This document shows, one piece after another, positions 44,614 to 53,364 of a DNA stretch of 64,000 nt (the stretch's first letter is position 1; each line of letters opens with the position of its first letter). The stretch is taken from NCBI GenBank assembly GCA_001602415.1, contig CP012155.1, positions 3,022,143-3,086,142 of the forward strand. Reading direction: 5' to 3'. The DNA comes from Bacteroidetes bacterium UKL13-3. GTDB taxonomy: Bacteria; Bacteroidota; Bacteroidia; UKL13-3. The notes beneath the pieces are model-generated. The model saw only the letters and a list, made by a program, of their open reading frames with translations. It was not told where the DNA came from and did not search any database. The position numbers and the translations under genes were made by a program.

Positions 44614-46092
44614 ATGGTAAAACAAGCAACCCTCATATTATTCGCGCTATTTTTATGCATGGCATCCCTTAATGCCCAAATTGTAGAGTGGAGCAACCAA
44701 CAAAAAGTAAAATCCAAAACAAGTTACACAAAAGTTTTAGGTCAAAACGCATCGGGGATTTACCTGTTGCGTGGCAAAAATGCTGAATTTACCAAAGATG
44801 TGATTTTAGAGAAATACAAGAGCAACCTCGCACTCGAAAATAGCATAGAGATCAATCAATCCAACAGTTCTAACATTGAAAAGGTATTGCTACAAGATGA
44901 TGGCGTTACGGTAATTAACTCGGAACGCAACGATAGTTTGAAAAAATATGAAATATACGCTACCAAAGTAAATGCACTCTTGCAAACTTCGCGGCAGCGC
45001 AAATTATTGGCGCAAATTGATGATGCTACTTATAAAAGTAACAATGAAATATTGGTTCAACAAAGTGCCAATAAAGAGTTTTCGGCAATGTTGTTTTATA
45101 CAGCAGGGGCCGATAAAAATACTGCTGTGATGCGTATTATTGGTTTTGACGCAGCCTTTAATACCCTTTACACACAGGCTATTAATTTAGGTTTTTCGGT
45201 TGAAGATATTATTGTTTCGGGCTTTGAGTGTGATAATGAAGGGAACGCGTTTGCCCTCGCTGATTTTCCGAAGGAAAGTGCAAGAAAGCGCAAGGAAAAA
45301 GAAAAGCGCGACTTTTATGTATATGGTTATTACAAAACTTTAGGCAAAACCCTTGAATATGCAATTGATCAAGATTCCGCTTTCATAAATGATATTGGTT
45401 TGGTTGTAAACAATTATAAAAAAACGCTGTGTGTTGCGGGCTTCTACTCAAATGATGCATCAACTAAAGTTTTGGGCTCTTTTACCTATAGTATTGATTT
45501 AGGCACAACCTTGTTGCAATACAAATATTATGAACCACTGAGCCCATACTTTACGAGTAAAGTTATTTCAACCATGCTTAATGAAACTGGTTTAACCCTT
45601 ACCGATTTGTACATCAGAAAACTGATTGCGCGGAGTGATGGTGGTTGTATTATTGTGGCCGAAAAGTATTATGAAACGCGGCAAACCTATACATACTATG
45701 CAAATGGGTTTCCGCAAACTTCCTCGCGAACATCATACAACTACGATGAGATTATTGTGCTTTCTAAAAATAACGAAGGGCAAACCCAGTTCTCCGATTT
45801 TATCAAAAAGAAACAGGTAAGCACTAATGATGGCGGTTATTATTCGTCATTCGTTTTAATGAATACCAAAGATAAATTAGCATTTGCCTATAATGCCGAT
45901 ACGGGCGAAGAGAGTGATGTTTTGCTCAGCACCATCAACCCAATTGGGCAACTCGATACGAAAATTTTGATTAAAGCGCTCAGTTATTATGTTTCGTTAA
46001 TACCATCAGAATCAAAACAAATTGATTCCAATTCATCATTAATTTGCACACTTAAAGATAGACGGTTTACTTTGATGAAACTTACGTACTAA
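44614..46092 (+). CDS. Exported protein of unknown function
   Basis: A 492-residue protein with signal peptide MVKQATLILFALFLCMASLNAQ. The rest looks like a beta-propeller-type secreted protein (repeated strands such as SSNIEKVLLQDDGVTVIN and LIARSDGGCIIVAEKYYE), of the kind often found in Bacteroidota surface or periplasmic proteins. No catalytic motif, lipobox or sorting domain. ATG 44614 is chosen because the signal peptide starts there. Followed 12 nt later by a membrane protein gene, probably one transcript. Confidence 0.75.
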   Translation: MVKQATLILFALFLCMASLNAQIVEWSNQQKVKSKTSYTKVLGQNASGIYLLRGKNAEFTKDVILEKYKSNLALENSIEINQSNSSNIEKVLLQDDGVTVINSERNDSLKKYEIYATKVNALLQTSRQRKLLAQIDDATYKSNNEILVQQSANKEFSAMLFYTAGADKNTAVMRIIGFDAAFNTLYTQAINLGFSVEDIIVSGFECDNEGNAFALADFPKESARKRKEKEKRDFYVYGYYKTLGKTLEYAIDQDSAFINDIGLVVNNYKKTLCVAGFYSNDASTKVLGSFTYSIDLGTTLLQYKYYEPLSPYFTSKVISTMLNETGLTLTDLYIRKLIARSDGGCIIVAEKYYETRQTYTYYANGFPQTSSRTSYNYDEIIVLSKNNEGQTQFSDFIKKKQVSTNDGGYYSSFVLMNTKDKLAFAYNADTGEESDVLLSTINPIGQLDTKILIKALSYYVSLIPSESKQIDSNSSLICTLKDRRFTLMKLTY

Positions 46093-46104
46093 TCAACTAT
46101 TACT

Positions 46105-47085
46105 TTGCTTAATTTATTCCGACAGAATACTCCTCTTGCTGCCTTGTTGCTTATACTGCTTGCTACAGCTCTTAAGTTGCCTGTGTTTTTGTGGCCGCAT
46201 CCATACACATTTATCCAAACAGCACCGTTAGCAAACACCGTTTTTACGTTTATCCAAACATTTCCCAATTACTTGTTCTTGAGTTATGTAATAGCTGCGG
46301 TGCTGTTAATTATACAAGCTATATTTTTAAATTATATTGTTGTGCAGCACAGCATTTTGTTTCGTGATACCTTTTTGCCTGGTTTGTTTTTTATTCTCAT
46401 CAATAGCTTATATCCTCAACAAGCAGAACTAACTCCTCAGCTCATTTCAAACACGTTTATCATATTGATGTTTCAGCGTTTGTGCTTTTTGTACGAATCA
46501 CCAAATCCTTTACTAATTGTGTTGGACACGGGCGTTTATTTGGGTTTGGCTCTTTTGTTTAATTATGATGTAGCCGTGTTTCTCCCGTTTATTCTAATAA
46601 GTGTTGTTATTTTCACCTCGTTTAATTTTAGGTACCTTATACTTTCCGTTTTAGGCATAACGATACCATTATACTTTGCAGCTGTTGTGTTTTATTTGAA
46701 CAACAATTTGGCGTCTGTAATGGAGTTTACACAACGCAGTTTGCAACGCACGCTGTTAACCTCTGCGTTTGGTGGTTATGATTTACTTTTTCCGGCTGCT
46801 ATTCTTATTCCTTTACTCATCATCGCGGCCATCAATTTGCAATTAAACTTTTTTAGAAATAAGGTTAAAACACGCAGGATTTTACAAAGTGTTGGCTTGC
46901 TCTTTTTGTTTGGCGCCTTGGGTTTGGTTATTGAAAACACAAATTTTATATACGCACTATTTTACCTGAGTATACCATTTAGTATTGTAATTGCGTCCTA
47001 CTTTATTAGTAATAAACGCTTTTGGCTCAAGGAGATTTTATTTTTTGCGTTGGTTGGATTGTGCGCGTACTATAATATACGCTAA
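46105..47085 (+). CDS. DUF6427-like polytopic membrane protein
   Basis: About 326 residues with roughly 10 hydrophobic helices (for example AALLLILLATALKL, LFLSYVIAAVLLIIQAIF, FLPFILISVVIF). It resembles the DUF6427 family of Bacteroidota. There is no ATG: the frame opens after the stop at 46090-46092 and the TTG at 46105 (or ATT at 46099) is the likely start. Ends one base before the convergent response-regulator gene. Function unknown. Confidence 0.8.
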   Translation: MLNLFRQNTPLAALLLILLATALKLPVFLWPHPYTFIQTAPLANTVFTFIQTFPNYLFLSYVIAAVLLIIQAIFLNYIVVQHSILFRDTFLPGLFFILINSLYPQQAELTPQLISNTFIILMFQRLCFLYESPNPLLIVLDTGVYLGLALLFNYDVAVFLPFILISVVIFTSFNFRYLILSVLGITIPLYFAAVVFYLNNNLASVMEFTQRSLQRTLLTSAFGGYDLLFPAAILIPLLIIAAINLQLNFFRNKVKTRRILQSVGLLFLFGALGLVIENTNFIYALFYLSIPFSIVIASYFISNKRFWLKEILFFALVGLCAYYNIR

Positions 47086-47808
47086 CTACAATCCCAAAAC
47101 AGCTTTTAGCTTAGTATAACCTTTACGGCTCAATGGAACACGTACTCCATTTTTAAGTAGTACTTCATCGGCTGAGTCAATTCTGGTGATTTGTGCAACT
47201 TGTATGATAAACGACCGATGTACACGCGCAAATATTGCCGCATCCAAGGTGTTCTCAAAGTGTTGCATGGTTTTTTTCTTGAGATGGTATCCATCCTTTG
47301 TGTGAATTTTCACATAGTCGTCATACGCTTCAAAATACAACACCTCTGAGATCGGAATAATTCGAATACTTGATCCCGTTTTTACGACCACCTGGTGTTG
47401 TTCCTCTTGTTGAGCAGATACTGCCTCTATCAGCGCTTGGGTACTTTGCGGAGCAGCCTTTTGTTTCATCCATTTCTCCATGGCTTTGTCGAAACGCTCT
47501 TTGCTAAATGGTTTTAGCAAATAATCGATGGCATGTGTTTCGAAAGCGCGCATGGCAAACTCATCGAAGGCAGTAGTAAAAATAACTGCCGGAGGTGTTT
47601 CTAATAATTCTAACATCTCAAAGCCATTAATTTTGGGCATTTGTACGTCTAAAAAAATCAAATCAGGGTGGTGCTGCGCAATGGCCTTTATGCCTTCAAA
47701 TCCATCTCCGCACTCCTGCACAATTTCGATATTAGAATACGATTGAAGATACTCTGCTACAATCGAGCGTGCTAATGGTTCATCATCAATTAAAACAACT
47801 TTTATCAT
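47086..47808 (-). CDS. LytTR-family response regulator
   Basis: A 240-residue two-component regulator: receiver domain 1-120 with Asp54 as phospho-acceptor (IFLDVQMPK), acidic pocket VLIDDE, and Lys in DYLLKPFS; then a LytTR DNA-binding domain from about 140 (VVKTGSSIRIIPISEVLYFEAYDDYVKIHT ... FARVHRSFIIQVAQI, written here in parts). It overlaps the kinase gene by 4 nt and is presumably its partner. Confidence 0.94.
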   Translation of the reverse strand: MIKVVLIDDEPLARSIVAEYLQSYSNIEIVQECGDGFEGIKAIAQHHPDLIFLDVQMPKINGFEMLELLETPPAVIFTTAFDEFAMRAFETHAIDYLLKPFSKERFDKAMEKWMKQKAAPQSTQALIEAVSAQQEEQHQVVVKTGSSIRIIPISEVLYFEAYDDYVKIHTKDGYHLKKKTMQHFENTLDAAIFARVHRSFIIQVAQITRIDSADEVLLKNGVRVPLSRKGYTKLKAVLGL

Positions 47809-48842
47809 AACTGGGGAATATGTATAGTGGTGGTGAAATGCTTTTCTTGTGATTGGGTTTTTACTAAGTTATTCCGGGCATATAATAAATACAACCTTCG
47901 CTGTACCGAGGTTAAACCAAACCCTGTTCCTTTTTTAGGTGATGCGGTTGTTGGATCAAATGGGTTTTTTACCTCAACTACCAATTCGTTTCTTTCTAAA
48001 CGGGTGTATATTTCAATCAGCACATCATCTGTGGTATCGTACAATCCAAATTTAATGGCGTTTTCTACAATTGGTTGCAACAATAAAGAAGGCAATATGA
48101 GTCCATTTAACGATTCATCGCAGTGAATTTCGGTATTAAGCCTATGACCAAAGCGCACTTTTTCAATTTCGAGATACAAATTAAGGTGTTGCAACTCCTC
48201 TTTGAGTGTTACCAATTGTTGGTCGTCTTTCTTCAGTGTACCTCTCAAAAAATCAGAGAGTTGTTGAATCATTTTACGGGCCTCTTCGGGTTTACTACCC
48301 GCCAGAGCACTAATCGAATTTAAGCTATTAAACAAGAAATGCGGTTGTAATTGCTGACGTAACTTGGAGAGCTCAGCCTCGCGTACCATCGTTTCGGTAT
48401 TGGCATTTCGTTCCATCGTTTCTTGCACATTGATATAATAGTACTGAACCCATGTTAACAATGTAATAATTGCCAGCATTAAAAACACAAAACACAACCT
48501 AATAGGAAGTGATTGATGTAATACTTTTAGATACTGTTCATCATCATAATATATGTACTTAAGCACCTCGTTTACAATGGTTATATCGGCAACAGCTAAA
48601 AACAAAGCCCACAAACGCAGGTAAACAAAATTGTCGTTTTCGGGCTGGTAATATTGAAGGATATTGTATAAAATGATACCCAAGCCGGCTGTAAAAATAT
48701 TGCTAACAACACTATCAATAATAGCCTGTTTCATACCCAAGCCAATATAGCTGAGTATGAACGACTGAACAATAATCCACGTTAACCAAACGATGGTATA
48801 TGTTCGTGCAATTCTTTTTTGTGTTATTTCAACAGCGGCCAT
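47805..48842 (-). CDS. LytS-type sensor histidine kinase
   Basis: A 345-residue kinase with four transmembrane helices (about 15-135), a linker coiled coil and a His_kinase domain with phospho-accepting His168 in QLQPHFLFNSLNSI, N box LLLQPIVENAIKFGL, and a GTGFGLTSVQRRL ATP-lid. No extracytoplasmic domain, so it likely senses the membrane itself. Third gene of a four-gene operon with a LiaF-like protein, DUF4288 protein and the LytTR regulator. Confidence 0.93.
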   Translation of the reverse strand: MAAVEITQKRIARTYTIVWLTWIIVQSFILSYIGLGMKQAIIDSVVSNIFTAGLGIILYNILQYYQPENDNFVYLRLWALFLAVADITIVNEVLKYIYYDDEQYLKVLHQSLPIRLCFVFLMLAIITLLTWVQYYYINVQETMERNANTETMVREAELSKLRQQLQPHFLFNSLNSISALAGSKPEEARKMIQQLSDFLRGTLKKDDQQLVTLKEELQHLNLYLEIEKVRFGHRLNTEIHCDESLNGLILPSLLLQPIVENAIKFGLYDTTDDVLIEIYTRLERNELVVEVKNPFDPTTASPKKGTGFGLTSVQRRLYLLYARNNLVKTQSQEKHFTTTIHIPQL

Positions 48843-48847
48843 TTTGT

Positions 48848-49225
48848 TTATACAGCCAAAGCATATGCTGGTTTGTGAACTTCATGTTGACCCATTCGCA
48901 TCGATAGTTGAAGGGCCTTATCATGCACAAATTGAATGTATTGCTCACGTGAATCTGTTTCGTGAATGCGGGAATATATTTCCATACCATCCTTTAATTC
49001 ATCCATTTCAACCAAATCGGTAACATCCACAAATCGCCAACCAACCTCTTCGTTGTTTTCGTTTGTAAATGAATATTCCTCTCTTACACCTAACATTCGC
49101 GCTTTCAGAAACGCCTCATGTTCATCGCGCGCTTGAATAGCCCTAATTTGTTCATCGTATTGAGTAATGGCCTCTTGAGAAGAGTGGTGTATGCCAAATA
49201 CGATTTTTGCTGTAAACCATTTCAT
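48848..49225 (-). CDS. DUF4288-domain protein
   Basis: A 125-residue soluble protein. MKWFTAKIVFGIHH at the start and WRFVDVTDLVEMDELKDGMEIYSRI in the centre fit DUF4288. No enzymatic motif. It sits 5 nt upstream of the kinase gene, so it is part of the signalling operon; its role in it is unknown. Confidence 0.82.
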   Translation of the reverse strand: MKWFTAKIVFGIHHSSQEAITQYDEQIRAIQARDEHEAFLKARMLGVREEYSFTNENNEEVGWRFVDVTDLVEMDELKDGMEIYSRIHETDSREQYIQFVHDKALQLSMRMGQHEVHKPAYALAV

Positions 49226-49248
49226 AGTGTGGTAATTATTGTAGGGTA

Positions 49249-50004
49249 TTAATAACTTTTGATTTCAATGCCGCCCAAAACGGTTGTGCCGCGTATAACT
49301 AAAATTTTATCCGTGGTATCAACTCCTTGCATCTTTCGCTTATCTTCAATTCCACCCAAAACGGCCACCATCTCGGGCTGCACATCCCAGTTAGAAGGAA
49401 TAATGAGTTTGGTTCCACCTAGCACCTGCGTAACTTCCAGCACCACCCTTCCTTGAATATCGGCTTGGCTCAGGTTAATCTCGGCACCGCCCATTACACA
49501 AGTAATTTCCCCTCCTTTAAAATTTTTGCTGAGTATGTTTTTTTTAACACCTCCGAATACAGAAACCGTTTCAATCAAATCCTCGCTTACGTCTTCTGTT
49601 TCAACACGCACACCCTCCCAACTGTCAGCACCTTGGTTATGTTTTCTACGTGGCTTAAAAATCATAAATAACCCCACGGCAATAATGAACATCGGCCAAA
49701 AAAAAGTGGTTATGTTTACGTCAACATAAATTTGGTCGAAAAGAAAAACGCTGCCTACGCCAACTAAAACAACCCATCCCGGGTTGCGAAACATGTGGCG
49801 TGCACCAACATAAATACCAATTACAATAAGCAATACAGGCCAACTAAATAACCATTCGGGAAATATCACGCCCATTTGGCGAGCCATCAATGTAGCACCC
49901 ACCGCTACCAAAATTATTCCACCGAGGGCCTTGCCAATCGGACTGTGTTCGTATCGTTTCCATTGCTCTTGGCAACTTCTATCCTTGGTAAATCGTGCAT
50001 TCAT
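49249..50004 (-). CDS. LiaF-like membrane protein
   Basis: A 251-residue membrane protein: four hydrophobic helices in pairs (GKALGGIILVAVGATL, LFSWPVLLIVIGIYVG, WVVLVGVGSVFLF, FWPMFIIAVGLFMIF), then a soluble beta-helical C-terminus (VSVFGGVKKNILSKNFKGGEI, VMGGAEINLSQADI, VLGGTKLIIPSNW) with repeating GG turns as in LiaF/YvqF. LiaF inhibits its kinase in Firmicutes; first gene of the operon here, so a similar role for the LytS kinase is plausible. The helical half resembles DUF5668. Confidence 0.88.
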   Translation of the reverse strand: MNARFTKDRSCQEQWKRYEHSPIGKALGGIILVAVGATLMARQMGVIFPEWLFSWPVLLIVIGIYVGARHMFRNPGWVVLVGVGSVFLFDQIYVDVNITTFFWPMFIIAVGLFMIFKPRRKHNQGADSWEGVRVETEDVSEDLIETVSVFGGVKKNILSKNFKGGEITCVMGGAEINLSQADIQGRVVLEVTQVLGGTKLIIPSNWDVQPEMVAVLGGIEDKRKMQGVDTTDKILVIRGTTVLGGIEIKSY

Positions 50005-50212
50005 ATTAATATCTATTTCAACACAAACCTAATTGTAAATACATTAGCACCAAACCTCTTTAGGCGCGAATTATATAAAGATAGGTGAGAACCTTAAAAC
50101 TGTCGGTGAATCCAATCGTGTGAGTTGAATTTATAGGCGATAGGGCAATGTTTGGATAAGACTTTGGCTTTGTTTGCTTTTGCGTTATCAAACAAAAGAA
50201 TTGTTGGATTGG

Positions 50213-50581
50213 CTATTTTTTTGCTGCGCTTCCACCCTCTAATTTTTTCAATTCGTTAAACAATACCATTTGGCACGGAAACTCTTTTCCATTGGCAAAA
50301 CGAATTATATATAAATCACCCGATATGCTTGATTTGGTACCAATTTTCTCTACAAAATCTTTAGCTGTTTTAATACGAGCGCCTGCTTTTTCGCGTTTCA
50401 TTTGCAAATGATTGGCAGCATCCGTTGGGGGGTGTTCGCTCCCATTACGGATAAATATCGCCCCTCTTAAATTACGAACAAACGAAACAAGATGATCAAT
50501 CTTTTGTGATTCGGTGATCGACTGTTGTGCGGTGAGTTGTATTCCAAAAAACAACAAGAAAAGCATTAGGTAATTTTTCAT
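50213..50581 (-). CDS. DUF5329-like periplasmic protein
   Basis: A 122-residue protein with a signal peptide ending LTAQQ. KIDHLVSFVRNLRGAIFIRNG and DAANHLQMKREKAGARIKTAKDFVEKIG fit DUF5329. No catalytic residues known. Placed between the LiaF operon (208-nt gap without visible genes) and a methyltransferase on the same strand, 25 nt downstream of it. Confidence 0.78.
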   Translation of the reverse strand: MKNYLMLFLLFFGIQLTAQQSITESQKIDHLVSFVRNLRGAIFIRNGSEHPPTDAANHLQMKREKAGARIKTAKDFVEKIGTKSSISGDLYIIRFANGKEFPCQMVLFNELKKLEGGSAAKK

Positions 50582-50606
50582 CCTAAATCGAGCTTCTTGA
50601 ATTGTA

Positions 50607-51383
50607 TCAAACCTTTCTTGCTACAACAAAAATATCCCATGTTTCATCTAGGTTTTCCGTTGTTAAAAAGAAATCTTTGGTGCTGATATTGAGCGTATCA
50701 CTGTTCTCCTCTTTAAGGTTTTTACGCATCATTGTTGTGAGGAAATTATATGGAACAACCAACCAACTTGCCGGAATCATTTTGTGAACACCAAGTGGAT
50801 CTAATCTCAATATTTTTTTTGCCCACTTTGCATTGTCCTCGTAATATTTATTGACCGCTTTATTTCCTTGCACCCCTTTTATTTGAGCGTTGGGAAACAC
50901 CTTTCCCATCTCCTGCTTCATTTCGTTAAACGTGTATTCGTGAACATGGAAAGGATTGCGCGCAATACTCATTTTAGCGTTTGGCGTTGAACATAAAAAA
51001 GTGCCTCCCGGCTTTAACACACGATACGCTTCTTTTATAAAACCCAGCCTGTCTTCAATATGCTCGATAAACTGAAAGGCGGTAATAACGTCCATACTTT
51101 CGCTTTCCAAAGGAAGAGGTGGCACACTACCCGATTTAAACGTTAAATTTGTTTTAGCCGCATGTTTTTTACGCGCATCCACAAGGGTGGCTTCGCTGTA
51201 ATCAACCCCAACCGTTGTGTTGGTATAGTCGGCCAAATACTGTGTTCCGTAGCCATCGGCACAACCAATATCGGCAGTGTTTTTTCCGGCTACAAAATCA
51301 CGGGCAAACTCATATGCAAAAAAACATCTTTGTACGGTTACGTTATTGCTGTCTTCAAAACTTGGTCTTTCTCTATCGTGCAT
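50607..51383 (-). CDS. Class I SAM-dependent methyltransferase
   Basis: A 258-residue methyltransferase of the Methyltransf_11 type. SAM motif I is TADIGCADGYGTQYLA, the acidic residue is in VGVDYSEATLVDA, and DVITAFQFIEHIEDRLGFI with VLKPGGTFLCSTPNAK complete the fold. It is similar in plan to sugar or lipid methyltransferases, but the substrate is unknown. It opens the two-gene unit with the DUF5329-like protein. Confidence 0.9.
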   Translation of the reverse strand: MHDRERPSFEDSNNVTVQRCFFAYEFARDFVAGKNTADIGCADGYGTQYLADYTNTTVGVDYSEATLVDARKKHAAKTNLTFKSGSVPPLPLESESMDVITAFQFIEHIEDRLGFIKEAYRVLKPGGTFLCSTPNAKMSIARNPFHVHEYTFNEMKQEMGKVFPNAQIKGVQGNKAVNKYYEDNAKWAKKILRLDPLGVHKMIPASWLVVPYNFLTTMMRKNLKEENSDTLNISTKDFFLTTENLDETWDIFVVARKV

Positions 51384-51537
51384 TTTCTTTCGTTATAAGG
51401 TGATTGGCCGACTGTCTAATTAGTTAATACGGCAGTGGGTTATTACAATGATTATTACTTGGCAAGGGTTTATGCCTTATCAACTCATAAACATATTAAC
51501 TTTATTAACCAATAAGCAACAAAAATAATCATTTGCA

Positions 51538-51545
51538 TAACTTTG
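51538..51545 (+). promoter_or_regulatory. Candidate -7 promoter element
   Basis: TAACTTTG matches TAnnTTTG and lies 19 nt before the ATG at 51565; no -33 partner recognised. Confidence 0.3.
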
Positions 51546-51564
51546 GCTAATCAATAATGCAAAA

Positions 51565-52224
51565 ATGGATTTTAAACACCTTCTTGATTTTCTTTCACGG
51601 CTCAGCAAAAACAACAACAAAGATTGGTTTGACACTCACAAAAAAGAATACGAATCGTTACGCAAAGAGTGGGTAGATTTTGTGGGTGAGAGCATTAGGG
51701 CGTTTGGCGCTTTTGATTCAGCTATGCTTGAACTCGACCCAAAAAAATGTATTTTTAGAATTAACCGCGATGTGCGCTTTTCTAAGAATAAAGATCCGTA
51801 TAAAAATAACTTTGGCATGAGTTTAAGTTCGGGTGGAAAAGCATCTGATTTTTGTGGATACTACCTACACATTCAACCCGGAGAGTGTTTTATTGCCGGA
51901 GGGGCATACCAGCCAATGCCCGACAAACTTGCTGCCATTAGGCAGGAGATTGATTATAATTTTGCCGCCTTTCATAAGATTGTTTTAGATAAAAACTTCG
52001 TTGCTCAATTTGGTTCCCTTTCGGGGGATAAACTTGTGCGACCACCAAAAGGATACGATATTGACAACCCTGCAGTGGAATACCTAAAACATAAAGGTTT
52101 TATCGCCTACCGCAAAGTAGATGATAAAACCCTTTTTGATAAATACTTTATGAAAGAATTGATAACATCAGGTAAAACAATGAAGCCGCTTATCGATTTT
52201 TTGAATCAAGCCATAAGTAACTAA
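51565..52224 (+). CDS. DUF2461-family protein
   Basis: A 219-residue protein with the DUF2461 hallmarks: LSRLSKNNNKDWFDTHKKEY near the N-terminus (family phrase L..NN.R.WF...K..Y), FRINRDVRFSKNKDPYKN, and GFIAYRKVDD. Widely distributed; biochemical role unknown. Its last 4 nt overlap the convergent efflux adaptor gene. Confidence 0.92.
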   Translation: MDFKHLLDFLSRLSKNNNKDWFDTHKKEYESLRKEWVDFVGESIRAFGAFDSAMLELDPKKCIFRINRDVRFSKNKDPYKNNFGMSLSSGGKASDFCGYYLHIQPGECFIAGGAYQPMPDKLAAIRQEIDYNFAAFHKIVLDKNFVAQFGSLSGDKLVRPPKGYDIDNPAVEYLKHKGFIAYRKVDDKTLFDKYFMKELITSGKTMKPLIDFLNQAISN

Positions 52225-53357
52225 AGCTCTTCGGTATTTTTGAGTTTACCCATTAAGCTGTAAGCTCCTTTTGTTGCTATTTTTACTTTGTTTAGTGGCT
52301 TTTCTGATGAAACAATTGTGGTAAATCCATTTTCACTGTTTCCTTTTTCAATACCAACCATTTCAAATGTTAACGTTGCCGTTTGAACAAACACAAAATC
52401 TTTTCCTTCATAACCAACAATGGCCTCATTGGGGAGTGCTGGGGCTTGTTCGTTGGTGGTTTCAATTTGCGCCTTTAGGTATGTTCCAGGAATAAGTTGT
52501 TTGTCTTCTTTGTCAATATGACAATGAATTTGAACAGACCTATCGGGGCGAATTTCGCGGCCAATTAAGTGAACGTGAGCAGTACGTTGCGTTGCCTCAT
52601 TACCCAAGGTAAAAAACACCTTTTGCCCTTCTTTTATTTGCATAATATCTTTTTCAAAAATGGTGAGCTCAGCATGCAAATGTTCGGTATTTACAATCAC
52701 AAACATAATTTCGGCCGGTGTAACATAAGAGCCCAGGTTCACATTTACTTTGGTTACATAACCGCTGATGGGAGATTTAATTTTGATAGCTGTTTGTATT
52801 CCGTCTTTTTCTAGTTGCTTCGGGTCGATGCCAATTAATTGCAACTTAGCTTTTAGCCCTTGTGTTTTTGCCAATACGGTTGTGTATGCTGCTTTAGCCT
52901 GTTGCGCTGTTTTTTGTGCATTCACTTGCTCACTTGCTAATTCACCTTGGCGTTTGTATTCCGCTTGTAAATACTCAAGTTGTCCGGCAAAATCGAGGTA
53001 ATCCTGCTGCAATTGAATATAATCCGCATGTTGCAATTCAGCAATTACCTCTCCTTTGATTACATGTGTTCCTTGCAATACACTTGTGTTTTTTACAACC
53101 CCTTGCATGGGTGCTGATATGCTTACCTTGTTGGTTGGGGGGACGTCCAACATACCACTGGCCAAAACGGTATTGCTTATTACCTTTATTTCAATATTGC
53201 CTGTTTCAATTCCTGCTAGTGTCATTTCTTCTTGCGTAAGCGATACCAAGGTATGCTGTTCTTCAGGAGCTGTCGTTTCGTTGGTTGTTGTTGGGTTATT
53301 GGAGCACGATACCAAAAGTGCCGAACCCAAAATATATGCTGTTATATAACGTTTCAT
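52221..53357 (-). CDS. RND efflux periplasmic adaptor (CusB/CzcB-like) lipoprotein
   Basis: A 378-residue membrane fusion protein. ATG 53357 gives a lipoprotein signal (LGSALLVSCSNN). The mature protein has a barrel-sandwich half (ISAPMQGVVKNTSVLQGTHV), a coiled-coil hairpin (about 125-185), the second half-lipoyl motif IKSPISGYVTKVNVNLGSYV, and beta-barrel/MP domains. It links the inner-membrane pump to the outer-membrane factor. It lies 7 nt after the fused pump gene, so one operon. No metal-binding N-terminal motif is clear. Confidence 0.94.
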   Translation of the reverse strand: MKRYITAYILGSALLVSCSNNPTTTNETTAPEEQHTLVSLTQEEMTLAGIETGNIEIKVISNTVLASGMLDVPPTNKVSISAPMQGVVKNTSVLQGTHVIKGEVIAELQHADYIQLQQDYLDFAGQLEYLQAEYKRQGELASEQVNAQKTAQQAKAAYTTVLAKTQGLKAKLQLIGIDPKQLEKDGIQTAIKIKSPISGYVTKVNVNLGSYVTPAEIMFVIVNTEHLHAELTIFEKDIMQIKEGQKVFFTLGNEATQRTAHVHLIGREIRPDRSVQIHCHIDKEDKQLIPGTYLKAQIETTNEQAPALPNEAIVGYEGKDFVFVQTATLTFEMVGIEKGNSENGFTTIVSSEKPLNKVKIATKGAYSLMGKLKNTEEL

Positions 53358-53364
53358 ATGTTGT

